Below are positions 1-9,327 of a stretch of DNA of 43,684 nt, in pieces. Source of the DNA: an uncultured Lachnospiraceae bacterium (GTDB lineage: Bacteria > Bacillota > Clostridia > Lachnospirales > Lachnospiraceae); the NCBI GenBank assembly GCA_910585625.1, contig CAJUFQ010000030.1, positions 1-43,684 of the forward strand. The letters are read 5' to 3'. Under the pieces are notes generated by a model. The model was not told the DNA's origin. It ran no database searches and saw nothing but the letters and a program-made list of their open reading frames with translations. A program made the position numbers and the translations under genes. How positions within the stretch are numbered: the first letter of the stretch is position 1; each line of letters begins with the position of its first letter.

Positions 1-48
1 TCTACACTATAGCCTACACTCTTTCCCTACACGACGCTCTTCCGATCT
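1..48 (+). other. Illumina P5 sequencing adapter with i5 index (artefact)
   Basis: This is not genomic DNA. Bases 1-7 match the end of the P5 flow-cell oligo, 8-15 (TATAGCCT) match the i5 index I know as D501, and 16-48 match the full 33-base TruSeq read-1 primer site ending CTTCCGATCT. Genomic sequence begins at base 49. Read in the ilvD frame, the adapter gives the false C-terminus RSEERRVGKECRL. Confidence 0.97.
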
Positions 49-795
49 CATAATATCCCTGGGACAGATATTCTGGCGGTACATTTCCATTACGGCCATG
101 CCTGCGTGCTTCGCAAGGCGCAGGCGGTCTGAATATACGGCAGGAATCGTGCCGTTCCCTTTAAGGCCCATGCCCAACGCCTCTGTAAGGCAGTTCATAG
201 AATTTGCTGTGTACATGCCAGAGCAGGAACCGCAGGTAGGACATGCCTTCTCCTCAAATCCACAGACATCTTCCTCGCTCATCGTGCCGGCTGCATAAGA
301 GCCGACTGCCTCAAACATAGAGGACAGGCTGGTCTTCCTCCCCTTCACATGCCCGGCAAGCATCGGCCCTCCGGAAACAAATACGGTCGGCACATTGATT
401 CTCGCCGCCGCCATCAAAAGCCCTGGCACGTTCTTATCACAATTAGGTACCATCACCAACGCGTCAAACTGGTGAGCCAACGCCATGCACTCTGTGGAAT
501 CGGCAATCAAATCCCTTGTCACCAGAGAATATTTCATCCCTGTATGGCCCATGGCAATTCCATCACAGACAGCAATCGCCGGAAATACCACCGGTACTCC
601 GCCAGCCTCCGCAACGCCCATCTTCACGGCATTCACAATTTTATCCAGGTTCATGTGTCCCGGCACAATCTCATTGTAGGAACTGACAATCCCCACCAAA
701 GGTTTTTCCATCTCTTCCTTTGTAAATCCCAGCGCATTGAACAGGGAACGGTGCGGCGCCTGCTGCATTCCTTTTTTTACATTATCACTTCTCAT
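49..795 (-). CDS. ilvD: Dihydroxy-acid dehydratase, N-terminal 249 residues (cut by contig edge)
   Basis: IlvD dehydrates 2,3-dihydroxy-isovalerate and 2,3-dihydroxy-3-methylvalerate to the 2-keto acids in valine, isoleucine and leucine synthesis; it is a cytosolic Fe-S enzyme. Family landmarks seen are the N-terminal RSDNVKKGMQQAPHRS stretch, the NCDKNVPG motif with a cluster cysteine and Mg-site lysine region, and CPTCGSCSGMYTANSMNCL with further cluster cysteines. The family is about 550-560 residues, so more than half is missing because the contig runs into adapter at base 48; this is not a biological truncation. The ATG at 795 is preceded by GGAGAG at good spacing. A promoter with perfect 17-bp spacing lies 75-100 bp upstream. 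Confidence 0.95.
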
Positions 796-868
796 CCTGC
801 CTCTCTCCTTTTTTCATCTCTGCAAACCTTATCGCTTCTCATCAGCTTCTTTTCTCTGCTGTGGCACT

Positions 869-897
869 ATCATACCACCTATGTTGTCTGCTGTCAA
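869..897 (-). promoter_or_regulatory. Sigma-70-type promoter of ilvD
   Basis: On the minus strand, TTGACA (892-897) and TATGAT (869-874) are separated by exactly 17 bp, giving a leader of about 67 nt to the ilvD ATG. An 11-bp direct repeat, AGCAGACAACA (901-911 and 882-892, 19 bp apart), sits just upstream of the -35 and in the spacer. It looks like a regulator site; which regulator is unknown. Confidence 0.75.
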
Positions 898-1043
898 TAG
901 TGTTGTCTGCTTTCCATAAGGAAGATATAGCAAAAACAGAGGAAATTTTTTACTTTTTAGACGTCCAGATAATGACAGGGCAGTTTTTTTATGATAAACT
1001 TTTCTATATTGAACCAAATATATAATTCCGGGGGAATATTATC

Positions 1044-3281
1044 ATGAACGAACCAATCTTGGATCATAACTTAATAGAGTATGTATTGGCCCTGCTGGAG
1101 ATTCCTGAACAAACTTCCACGGAAACTGCGCATTCCGGCAAAAACAGCGTGAATGCTGAAGTACAGCCTGATTTGAATCCCTCAGATGTGCAGCGGGCCA
1201 GCGAGGTAATTAAATTCATGGATGAGATGCCCGGCGGCTTCTTAATCTACCATGCAGACGGAAATGAAGATATCATCTATGCCAACAAGGCGCTCCTGCG
1301 TATATTCCGCTGCGCCAACCTCCGGGAATTTCAGGAATTAACGGGGAATACCTTTAAAGGTATGGTACATCCCCTTGATTTAGACGCTGTAGAGAAAAGC
1401 ATCAAGGAGCAGATTGCCAGCAGCCAGTATGATTTGGATTACGTGGAATACCGTTCCATACGCAAGGACGGCTCTATCTGCTGGATAGAAGATTTTGGGC
1501 ATTATTTGGAAATCGAAGGCCTGGGAGGTATTTTTTATGTCTTCCTTACGGATGCAACGGCCAAAAAAAGCCAGTATCTGATTGAGCGCGCCTCTTTGAT
1601 TGACAAAAAAGAAAAGAAAATGCAGACTTTGATAGAGGCTTACGACAGGGAAAAGAAAATGATCCGTCAGGAGCATCTGCGGCGTCTGGAAGTCATCGAA
1701 GGACTCAGCGTTAACTACGAATCTATCTTATACGCGGACTTAGACAGCGACAAGATCTTCCCTTACCGCTTAAGCAGCAGGACCAAGCATCAGTTTGGCA
1801 ACAAGTACCATATCGTCGGATTCCATTGGTATGTCTCCGACTATGTGGCTGCCTGGGTTCATCCTGAGGACCGCGACATGGTCTCCCGCCTGACAGATCC
1901 GGAATATATCCGCGAAAAGCTGTCCTCCAGGAAGACTTACTATATTAATTACCGTGTCATCAATAATGGCGAACTGCAATATCTGCAGCTTCGCATAGTG
2001 AATGTGGGGAAAAAAGAAAATATCACGCAGATTGTCATGGGTTACCGCAGGGTGGACGAGGAAGTCCGCCGTGAAATGGAACAGAAGCAGATATTGGAAG
2101 AGACCCTGAATAAGGCAAACCTGGCTATCGTGGCCAAGAATACATTCCTCTCCAATATGTCCCATGACATGCGCACCCCCCTGAACGCCGTATTTGGCTT
2201 CGCCACGCTTGCCAGGCAGCAGATTACAGACAGCCAGGCCGTCCTTGATTACCTAGATAAGATTGAGGCTGCCGGCGGCCAGCTTTTAAATCTTATTGAG
2301 AAAGTGCTGGAAATCTCATGGACAGAATCAAATGACGTAACAATTACCGAAGCTGAATGTAACCTTGGGGACATCATCGAGGACGTACATACCTCCCTGC
2401 TGCCGCAGGCATCCGAGAAAGACATCACCTTCTCTTTGGATATCCAAGGCATCGCGCACCACGATATTTTCAGCGACGCAGACAAACTTCGCCAGGTTCT
2501 TCTATACCTGGCCAATAATGCTGTGACTTACACCAACTTTGGAGGAAAAGTGGAACTGATTGCCAAGGAATTAGAGTCGCTGCCCAATCACTACAGCGTC
2601 TATCAGTTTACGGTATCCGACAACGGCATCGGCATCGGCAAAGATTTTATCGCTCATATCTTCGAGCCATTTGAACGGGAAAATAACACGACGTTCAGCG
2701 GCATCCACGGCACCGGCTTAAGCCTTGCCATCGCCAAGAACATCATCACCATGATGGGCGGCAAGATTGAGGTCGACAGTACCGTGGGCAAAGGAAGCGC
2801 CTTTACCATCACGCTGCGCCTACGCGTACAAGAAACCCCGGCGCATGCTGAAGCCGAGGATTCAGAAGAGGAACTGACAGATTTAAAAATATTGCTGGTA
2901 GAAGATAACATAATTAACTTAAAGATTGAGACAGAAATCCTGCGTGAACTGGGATTTACGGTGGAGACGGCCGAAAATGGCCAGATTGCCGTAGACATTA
3001 TGGCAAATTCCAAGCCTGGCGACTTCGATCTGATCCTGATGGATATCCAGATGCCAGTGATGGACGGAAGGCAGGCAACCAGGAGTATCCGCAGGCTCGA
3101 CAACCAGGAGCTTGCAAATATCCCGATTATCGCGCTCTCCGCCAATGCTTTCGAGAGTGACAAACGTATGTCGATAGAAAGCGGCATGAATGCGCACCTG
3201 ACGAAACCAATGGACATCCCGCTGCTTCTGGAGACGATTAGCAAAACCAGGAACAATCTTCATCTCAGTACCCGTGGATGA
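1044..3281 (+). CDS. Hybrid sensor histidine kinase (PAS-PAS-HisKA-HATPase-REC)
   Basis: This is a cytosolic-looking sensor kinase with no membrane segment or signal peptide. Domains in order are a PAS domain at about 55-170, a linker helix, a second PAS-like region at about 220-335, and a HisKA domain with the H-box SHDMRTP (His374). The ATPase domain has an N-box (Asn491/492), DNGIG at 527-531 and GTGLS at 556-560. A C-terminal receiver has the acidic pocket at 620-621, phospho-acceptor Asp667 in LMDIQMP and Lys721. All catalytic residues are present. There is no Hpt domain or partner regulator nearby, so the phosphorelay target and signal are unknown. It is one of the few plus-strand genes. 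A purine-rich GGGGGA precedes the ATG. Its last 22 bases overlap the 3' end of lepB on the other strand. Confidence 0.93.
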   Translation: MNEPILDHNLIEYVLALLEIPEQTSTETAHSGKNSVNAEVQPDLNPSDVQRASEVIKFMDEMPGGFLIYHADGNEDIIYANKALLRIFRCANLREFQELTGNTFKGMVHPLDLDAVEKSIKEQIASSQYDLDYVEYRSIRKDGSICWIEDFGHYLEIEGLGGIFYVFLTDATAKKSQYLIERASLIDKKEKKMQTLIEAYDREKKMIRQEHLRRLEVIEGLSVNYESILYADLDSDKIFPYRLSSRTKHQFGNKYHIVGFHWYVSDYVAAWVHPEDRDMVSRLTDPEYIREKLSSRKTYYINYRVINNGELQYLQLRIVNVGKKENITQIVMGYRRVDEEVRREMEQKQILEETLNKANLAIVAKNTFLSNMSHDMRTPLNAVFGFATLARQQITDSQAVLDYLDKIEAAGGQLLNLIEKVLEISWTESNDVTITEAECNLGDIIEDVHTSLLPQASEKDITFSLDIQGIAHHDIFSDADKLRQVLLYLANNAVTYTNFGGKVELIAKELESLPNHYSVYQFTVSDNGIGIGKDFIAHIFEPFERENNTTFSGIHGTGLSLAIAKNIITMMGGKIEVDSTVGKGSAFTITLRLRVQETPAHAEAEDSEEELTDLKILLVEDNIINLKIETEILRELGFTVETAENGQIAVDIMANSKPGDFDLILMDIQMPVMDGRQATRSIRRLDNQELANIPIIALSANAFESDKRMSIESGMNAHLTKPMDIPLLLETISKTRNNLHLSTRG

Positions 3282-3778
3282 GGAAAGTAGCTGACCATCG
3301 CTTTGCCGATGATGTCCTCTTTCTCTACAAACGTGTGCTGCCAGTAACGGGAGTCCCAGGAATCGTTGCGGTTGTCCCCCATCATGAAATAGCAATTTTC
3401 CGGCACTGTATAAGGACCGAAATCGTCGTAGCTAATTTCCTCGGTAAAGTCCTTCTGCAGTGCCTCTCCATTAATATATATATGGCCGCCCCTTCCCTGG
3501 ATTTCCTCTCCCGGAAGCCCCATGACACGTTTGAGGTAGAGCGTTTCCCCATCATCCGGGTAGATAAAGGTCACAATGTCACCCCTTTGGGGTTCTGCAA
3601 ACGCATACGACAGGCGATTCACAAAGATTCTGTCCCCTGCCATCACCGTCGTCTCCATCGAGCTTGACGGCACTTGCGCATTTGCAATCACGTATTTATT
3701 GAGAAACAGCCCGATTGCCAGCGCAATTAGTATGATTGCCACATCGCTGATAATTTCCTTACGGATTTTCTCTTTCAT
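3260..3778 (-). CDS. lepB: Signal peptidase I
   Basis: This membrane-bound serine/lysine protease removes signal peptides from Sec/Tat-exported proteins on the outer face of the membrane. One N-terminal membrane helix lies at about 12-32, followed by PSSSMET with the catalytic serine (about 40) just before Met, YLKRVMGLPGE with the catalytic lysine (about 83), and the box E motif GDNRNDSWDSR. The length of 172 residues is normal for a Gram-positive SipS-type enzyme. I chose ATG 3778 because GGAAGGGATGG sits just upstream as the ribosome binding site; a GTG at 3799 would put that site inside the gene. It lies 26 bp downstream of the FadR-type regulator and converges with the hybrid kinase, overlapping it by 22 bp. 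Confidence 0.93.
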   Translation of the reverse strand: MKEKIRKEIISDVAIILIALAIGLFLNKYVIANAQVPSSSMETTVMAGDRIFVNRLSYAFAEPQRGDIVTFIYPDDGETLYLKRVMGLPGEEIQGRGGHIYINGEALQKDFTEEISYDDFGPYTVPENCYFMMGDNRNDSWDSRYWQHTFVEKEDIIGKAMVSYFPHPRVLR

Positions 3779-3804
3779 CTGTCCATCCCTTCCTTTCACG
3801 CAAT

Positions 3805-4482
3805 TTACTCCATAGGCAGCTGATCCATGGCATGAAGAATATGTATGCGCATGGCGTTCCTTGCGCCCTCCGCATTCCTTGCCTGCAAAAAGTCCATAAT
3901 CATTTTATGATCCATGAGCGTAGCCTGCTCTACTTCCTCCCGCGCCTTCGAAAGCCGTACGCCCTTATTGATTCCTTCATAAATTACCGGCATCAGCCGG
4001 TTCATGAACTCATTGTGGGTCGCCCTGGCAATGGATTTGTGAAACGCCTGCTCCACTTTCGTGCGGTCTTCTTTCTGGCATATCCGCTCCTCTATCTCTG
4101 CCCCCAGGGCGAGAATCCGCTGAATCTCTTCTTCTGTTCCGCGCTGCGCCGCATAGTATGCAGCTTCCGGCTCAAAAATCAGGCGCATCTCATACAAATC
4201 CCGCGCCTTCACTTTTGCCGAAGCAAGGGGGGACAACTCCCTGCCCTGGTTGATTTCAAAATCTTCCCGGACAAACGTGCCACGCCCCCGCCGGATTTCC
4301 AATATCCCTCCGGTAGCAAGGATGCGGATTGCCTCACGCAGAGTGGTACGGCTGACATTCAGCTCCTCCGACAATATGTTCTCATTGGGCAGCTTACTGC
4401 CTGGGCAGAACCGCTGTTCCACCGTAATCATTGACAGTATGCTGTCCGCTATGCGATCTGATAATCTGCTCCCTGCTTCCAT
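3805..4482 (-). CDS. GntR/FadR-subfamily transcriptional regulator (FCD domain)
   Basis: This is a DNA-binding metabolite sensor. Residues about 8-75 form the GntR winged helix with LSEELNVSRTTLREAIRIL and the wing GGILEIRRGRGTFV. Residues about 90-220 form the all-helical FCD domain. Its candidate metal/ligand residues are in DLYEMR, FHKSIARATHNEF, MDHKMI and MRIHILH. FCD regulators usually respond to carboxylates or sugar acids. It lies 29 bp downstream of the large secreted lyase-like gene, which makes a uronate-type ligand plausible, but this is inference from position only. The ribosome binding site AAAGGA precedes ATG 4482. Confidence 0.88.
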   Translation of the reverse strand: MEAGSRLSDRIADSILSMITVEQRFCPGSKLPNENILSEELNVSRTTLREAIRILATGGILEIRRGRGTFVREDFEINQGRELSPLASAKVKARDLYEMRLIFEPEAAYYAAQRGTEEEIQRILALGAEIEERICQKEDRTKVEQAFHKSIARATHNEFMNRLMPVIYEGINKGVRLSKAREEVEQATLMDHKMIMDFLQARNAEGARNAMRIHILHAMDQLPME

Positions 4483-4511
4483 GCCCCATCCTTTCTGTCC
4501 GCTTTCCTGAT

Positions 4512-7500
4512 TTAACGTTTCTTCACCCTCACCGTGATATAGGCTTTCTTTTTGTTAAACGTCTTGACTGTAATTTTGGCCGTGCCTGCTTTTTTTGCCG
4601 TCACTTTACCTGCAGAAGTGACGGAAGCCACTTTTTTCCTCTTCGAGGTAAATATGAGCTTGCGGCTGGCGCTGCCTGCCGGCAGCTTCACCTTAAGTTT
4701 CACACTCTTCCCTTTATTCAAAGTGATAGCTTTCTTAGTGAATGAAACTTTCTTCGGCGCCTTTTTCACCGTTATCTTGCAAGACGCCTTCTTGCCATTG
4801 GCAGACGTAACTGTAATCGTGGCTTTTCCTTTCTTCTTCCCCTCTATCTTGCCCTTCTGGCTGACATATACAACCTTCGGGGCAGACGATCTGAAACGGT
4901 AAGTGGTCTTTGCCTTGGCAGGCGTTTTCTCCACGGTAAGGCCCAGCGTCTCTCCTACGCCTACCGTCGCTTTCTTCGGAGTCAGCACAAGCTTCTTCAC
5001 CGCTGCCGGCGGCTTCACCGGCTGTTCAGGGGCTTTTATGACAATTTCCTCCATATCAAGCTCCGCCGACTCCAAGGACTCCTCCCCATATGCGCCCCGG
5101 TAAATCTTCACGTTATCCAGGCAGCCCACCATGTTTGCATCCTCAATCGTGAAAGACTGTCCCAGCATCACCGTAAGGCTCTCACCAAGCTTTCTCAGCG
5201 GAATCTCTGCCCCCGTACTCTCTGCCAGCATCCTTCCGTCCTGGTACAGCCTTAGGGACGAAGGCGTCACTTCCAGGGCAATGGAAACCCACGCTTCCGT
5301 GCAAGGCGCGTCATACTCCTTTTCGGCAGTAATAGGAACTTCATTGCTCAAGATCTGGGCAGAGAGCCGCTTGCTCCCACCAGAAATCCCTAAGAAGCTT
5401 TTCTCACTGCTTCCTAAGGAGAACAACCGCCCTCCTTCTGCCGATACTTTCACGTCCATGAACAACGTGAAGCTATCTTCGTTCTGCAGAAGGCTTTCCG
5501 GCAATCTGGCATACGTCCCATAAACGCCGTCCAGAGACAGGACGTCCGACTTCTTCTGCTCATCATGGACAATGGCGGCATTGCCGGACAATGCTAACAA
5601 TTCCGTCCCCATCCCCTTATTACGCAGCTTCTCTTGCTCGCTGTCTCCCTCAAAATCAAACTCATACAATAGGCATTTCAATTCCCCGGCAGCTTTTACC
5701 AACGCAGCAGCCTTTTCCATAAATGCCTCTGACGCGCAGGAGCGTTTGCCTTCTTCCAGGGCCTCCCGGTATGCTCTTTTAAACTGTTCCGCTGAAGATT
5801 TTTCATAATCCCCGCTGGCAATTCCCTCCACGCATTCTTCCAAGAGCCGATATACTGAGTCATAGACATAAACCCGCCTGCTGCAATAAGATACCGCGCC
5901 GTCTTTCTCCGCTGAGAAGCATATGGTAAATTCTTTCCCTGCCTGCCCTTCCTGCGGCGTCCACTGCAAAATCCCGCTGCCAGCGTCAAACTCAGCTCCC
6001 TCCGGCAGCCCCAGGACTGCATAGACGATGCCTTCTGTCTGATTGTCAGGCATAATCTCTGCCTGGTACCTGGCGTCCACAGCAGCATACTCCTTCACGA
6101 CGCCATCCTCCTGCAGTTCGGAAAAAATCTCCGTGTCATGACGGATTTCCCGAATTCCGGGAGCTTCTGCTGACGGTGCGAAATCAAGGTAGTCGATGTC
6201 CACCTGCGTGGCGTCCCCGGTGATTGTGTAATATGCCATTTTCCCTTCTGTATTCTTGGACTGCGAAAGGTCGCAGATAACAGACTGCCATTTTCCGCCG
6301 GTATCATGAATCTCAAAGACAGCCGCCGGTTCATGCCGGGCTTCCTGGCAGCCCAAACGTATCTTTGCGCTGCCGTTGCTGCGAACCCTCAACGCCGCAA
6401 AGTTCTTCTGCGGGAACCCATAGTGGCCGACGACAAATTCCGTGCCTTCCCCAGACGCGTCCGCCCGCACGAAAGACACGTCTCCTTCCTGCATGATTAC
6501 GGCGTTCCCCCTGCGGAGCGCAGAATAATACTCCGTCTGGCTCACGGTCTCGGTATCCCCGCTGAAATCTTTTTTCAGGGAAATCCCATCTGCCGCTGCT
6601 GCCTCCGGTGTAAATAAGAGCGTGGACAGCGCGATGAAGTCCCCGGATGCGCCCTCCGGCATGATGCTCTCATACGCCTGCGCCACATAACGGTATTTTT
6701 CCTGGCTCATGTCCGCTTTGGCAATATATTTATAATAATTATAGACAATCCCATAATAATTCGAAAGGTAGCCTTTCCAGGGATAACCGTTGATGGATTT
6801 ATATATACCGTTGTGTGAAGATGAGCTTATGCCCGTATTGGCCGGAATCCAGGTGACCTCATAGCCCAGATGGTATTTTGCCAGGTAAGACGCGCCTGCT
6901 AACAGGCGGTCATCCAGGAACTCAAAGGGATTCACGGCATTTGCTGCCGTGGAAACTGTCCCATGTTCCGGATCCACCCGCGTCCCCTGCGCATAGATGC
7001 TCGCCACCAGCTCTGACAGCCCGCCTAGGTTACCATACGCATGTCCCTGGTCGCGCCCCATTTCCATCAGCTGAATATTGGGTTCTTCCAGCAGTTCCCC
7101 CGTCAGGTCATTTTTCACCACTTCACGGATTTGGTATTTGACGGAGCCGTTCGCATCTCCGTGCGCCCCTTCCGTATTGACAAGCGTGCGCTCCACCGCT
7201 TTCCCATACATGACGGCGTCGTTCGTGAATATAGATTCACCCATCATCCCCAGGACATTGAAGCTGTGCTGATTCATCCAGAACCAAGTCGCATCATAGA
7301 ACTTATGGACAATGCCCATGAATCTCTCCAGCTTATCCGTATCTTCCTGCGTCCACTGCAAAGACTCATTGTCACATTCCGTGTAACGCAAAATCTCTGC
7401 CGCAAAGCAAAGGTTATACACAACATTCCCAAAACGGAAATCGGTATGATCGACTGCCGATTCTACCAGTGCAAAATTATTGAGGATTGCAAACACATTC

Positions 7501-8681
7501 CTGCGGTACTGCTCATTCCCTGTGATGTACCACATCAGGGCCTGGTGCGCTGCCGTCAGGCTGTCCATCTGACACCGCTGGGAGACAAAGTCCCCGGGAT
7601 TGCTGTACCCTTCGATTGCCCAAGGGCCAGGGATATGTATGAAAATGTCATTATCCGGCTGGAAGAACAGCCTGGGGTACAAGGCAGCCTTCGAATTGCT
7701 CCTGAGCGCCTCATAACCGCTGAGCCACGGCTCATCCCCGGCGCGTACATGCCGCTGCATGGTCTCAAGCTGATCGGCCGACATGCCGATGCCTGGATGA
7801 GCGAGCCTGGAAGCCCCATCTGTCTCCCGGCAGATTTTCGGTATGTATTCCGTGATTCCTTCCGGCTCATTCTTTACATCCTCATTCTCCAGGTCATATG
7901 GCCCCCTGCAAGCCTCATACTCCGCCCGTACCTGTTCCTGCGTCAACGCCCCGTCATAGATGTCCAAATCCTTCATGGATCCGGTAAATGCCGGATCTCC
8001 TGCATACCCGGATCTTCCAAGGTATACGAGAAGGTTCTGCCCAAAGTCCGCCGTCGTCCGTGATTTCGAAGCAGTCCCCACCAGCCTGCCATTGAGGTAA
8101 GTCGTGACAGAATCCGCCGACAGCACCAGCACGTACTGCGCCCATTTGCGTTCCAGTCCCGTCGTATCTTCTGCTGTCACGCCGACTTCTGTGCGGAACG
8201 GCTCCTTGAGGTTGACGCCATTCGTAAAGACATTCTTTGACAGCCCTTTGGGATTCGAAGGGACAAAAAGCCAGTAATTCGGGGAATTAGACCCATCCTC
8301 TGTCGGAGAGCAGAACGACAATGCCGCATAATTCCCTTTCCCCATGCGGTTTTTCAGCCACACAGACACCGTCAGCGTGTCTTTTCCGTCCAGCATCCCC
8401 TGAGGCAGCTCTGCGTAATTCGTGCTGCTATCTTCATTTCCCGGGAAAGTAAGCCCATTGTAATAACGGAGTTCTCCCACCGCCTTTCCGTGATATCCAT
8501 TGCCTGAGACATCCTTGATGTCAGCCAGCAGCGGATAACTCGCCAACAGCTTGGGCATCCCTGCCTGCGCTGCCTGAACCGTGGAACTGCCTTCCCCGGC
8601 CAAAGGAGATACCACCGGACACATCATGCAAATACACAACACTGCTGCAAATAACTTCCTCAATCTTCTGTGTTTTCCCAT
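4512..8681 (-). CDS. Large secreted multidomain protein with alginate/heparinoid-lyase-like domain
   Basis: This is a 1389-residue exported protein. Residues 1-40 form a signal peptide (KHRRLRKLFAAVLCICMM, cleavage after an AxA-like site). Residues about 44-260 form a LamG/concanavalin-like domain. Residues about 290-690 form an alpha/alpha-toroid like the alginate-lyase family (PL5/PL8-type fold), with candidate catalytic Asn470-Gln471-His472 in MNQHSFN and Arg543...His547 in GRDQGHAYG. Residues about 725-840 are a beta-rich carbohydrate-binding-like region ending DIDYLDFAP. An Ig-like domain (about 860-942), a FIVAR-like helical segment (943-1003), a second LamG-like domain (1005-1200) and two Big_2 domains (1228-1305, 1307-1388) follow. 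The last two are lysine-rich and may bind the wall, since no sortase motif is seen. The likely role is cleavage of an acidic polysaccharide or glycosaminoglycan outside the cell; the substrate cannot be told. Start ATG 8681 has AAAGGAG upstream. Confidence 0.82.
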   Translation of the reverse strand: MGKHRRLRKLFAAVLCICMMCPVVSPLAGEGSSTVQAAQAGMPKLLASYPLLADIKDVSGNGYHGKAVGELRYYNGLTFPGNEDSSTNYAELPQGMLDGKDTLTVSVWLKNRMGKGNYAALSFCSPTEDGSNSPNYWLFVPSNPKGLSKNVFTNGVNLKEPFRTEVGVTAEDTTGLERKWAQYVLVLSADSVTTYLNGRLVGTASKSRTTADFGQNLLVYLGRSGYAGDPAFTGSMKDLDIYDGALTQEQVRAEYEACRGPYDLENEDVKNEPEGITEYIPKICRETDGASRLAHPGIGMSADQLETMQRHVRAGDEPWLSGYEALRSNSKAALYPRLFFQPDNDIFIHIPGPWAIEGYSNPGDFVSQRCQMDSLTAAHQALMWYITGNEQYRRNVFAILNNFALVESAVDHTDFRFGNVVYNLCFAAEILRYTECDNESLQWTQEDTDKLERFMGIVHKFYDATWFWMNQHSFNVLGMMGESIFTNDAVMYGKAVERTLVNTEGAHGDANGSVKYQIREVVKNDLTGELLEEPNIQLMEMGRDQGHAYGNLGGLSELVASIYAQGTRVDPEHGTVSTAANAVNPFEFLDDRLLAGASYLAKYHLGYEVTWIPANTGISSSSHNGIYKSINGYPWKGYLSNYYGIVYNYYKYIAKADMSQEKYRYVAQAYESIMPEGASGDFIALSTLLFTPEAAAADGISLKKDFSGDTETVSQTEYYSALRRGNAVIMQEGDVSFVRADASGEGTEFVVGHYGFPQKNFAALRVRSNGSAKIRLGCQEARHEPAAVFEIHDTGGKWQSVICDLSQSKNTEGKMAYYTITGDATQVDIDYLDFAPSAEAPGIREIRHDTEIFSELQEDGVVKEYAAVDARYQAEIMPDNQTEGIVYAVLGLPEGAEFDAGSGILQWTPQEGQAGKEFTICFSAEKDGAVSYCSRRVYVYDSVYRLLEECVEGIASGDYEKSSAEQFKRAYREALEEGKRSCASEAFMEKAAALVKAAGELKCLLYEFDFEGDSEQEKLRNKGMGTELLALSGNAAIVHDEQKKSDVLSLDGVYGTYARLPESLLQNEDSFTLFMDVKVSAEGGRLFSLGSSEKSFLGISGGSKRLSAQILSNEVPITAEKEYDAPCTEAWVSIALEVTPSSLRLYQDGRMLAESTGAEIPLRKLGESLTVMLGQSFTIEDANMVGCLDNVKIYRGAYGEESLESAELDMEEIVIKAPEQPVKPPAAVKKLVLTPKKATVGVGETLGLTVEKTPAKAKTTYRFRSSAPKVVYVSQKGKIEGKKKGKATITVTSANGKKASCKITVKKAPKKVSFTKKAITLNKGKSVKLKVKLPAGSASRKLIFTSKRKKVASVTSAGKVTAKKAGTAKITVKTFNKKKAYITVRVKKR

Positions 8682-8717
8682 ATCCCGCTCCTTTTCCTCA
8701 CAAGCCCTCCGCCAATC

Positions 8718-9266
8718 CTACTGCACCTTGATGGAAAACCCCTCAAATATTCCTACCGGCACTTCTTCCCCAAACGCATACTCTTCCCCATCTTCTTTCT
8801 CAAAGCGATAGACCACAATCTGCTGCTTGGCAGGATCTACAATCCAATATTCCCGAACTCCCGCGTCCCTGTATTTGAATAGCTTAATATAATAATCCAT
8901 ACGCCTGCTGGATAGGGAGACAATCTCAATGACCCAATCCGGCGCGCCATGGCAGCCCTTCTCGTCGAGTTTTTCTTCCTCACAGATGACCGACACATCC
9001 GGCTCCACATAAGTAACCTTATCCTTGTTCAGGAAAACGGCAAAAGGAGCCGGAAGGACATGGCACTTCCCATCATTGCCCTTGATATAATTATATATTT
9101 CGTTATTCAGATAATTAAGCGTTCTCTGATGCGTCCAGCCGGGCGGCGCCATGTCATAAATCCTGCCGTCTATCAGTTCCGCCCGTTTCCCATCCGGCAA
9201 TGCATAAATGTCATCAATCGTGTACAATTCCTCTTCTTCTGACAAATCCAGCTTTAACGCTTCCAT
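8718..9266 (-). CDS. Uma2 family (DUF820) putative PD-(D/E)XK nuclease
   Basis: A 182-residue protein of the Uma2 family, which has a restriction-endonuclease-like fold but mostly unproven function. Seen are RAELIDGRIYDMAPPGW near the N-terminus, EPDVSVIC, APDWVIEIVS and KYRDAGVREYWIVDP, the standard order of the family with the D...EI(V) nuclease-like residues retained. I chose ATG 9266, which has GGAGG eight bases upstream, over a TTG at 9311. It sits 36 bp before the lyase gene and 61 bp after the aldo/keto reductase, on the same strand. Family members often occur in multiple genomic copies and are poor guides to operon function. Confidence 0.85.
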   Translation of the reverse strand: MEALKLDLSEEEELYTIDDIYALPDGKRAELIDGRIYDMAPPGWTHQRTLNYLNNEIYNYIKGNDGKCHVLPAPFAVFLNKDKVTYVEPDVSVICEEEKLDEKGCHGAPDWVIEIVSLSSRRMDYYIKLFKYRDAGVREYWIVDPAKQQIVVYRFEKEDGEEYAFGEEVPVGIFEGFSIKVQ

Positions 9267-9327
9267 AACATCTGCCTCCTCATCCGGCTCTGCTTCCTCC
9301 TGCTCACGCAACCCACTGCTTTTCTGC

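Noticed and set aside
7041..8063. 340-codon plus-strand open frame
   Set aside because: Lies antisense inside the secreted lyase gene, which has signal peptide, domain and ribosome-site support; the plus-strand product shows no domain.
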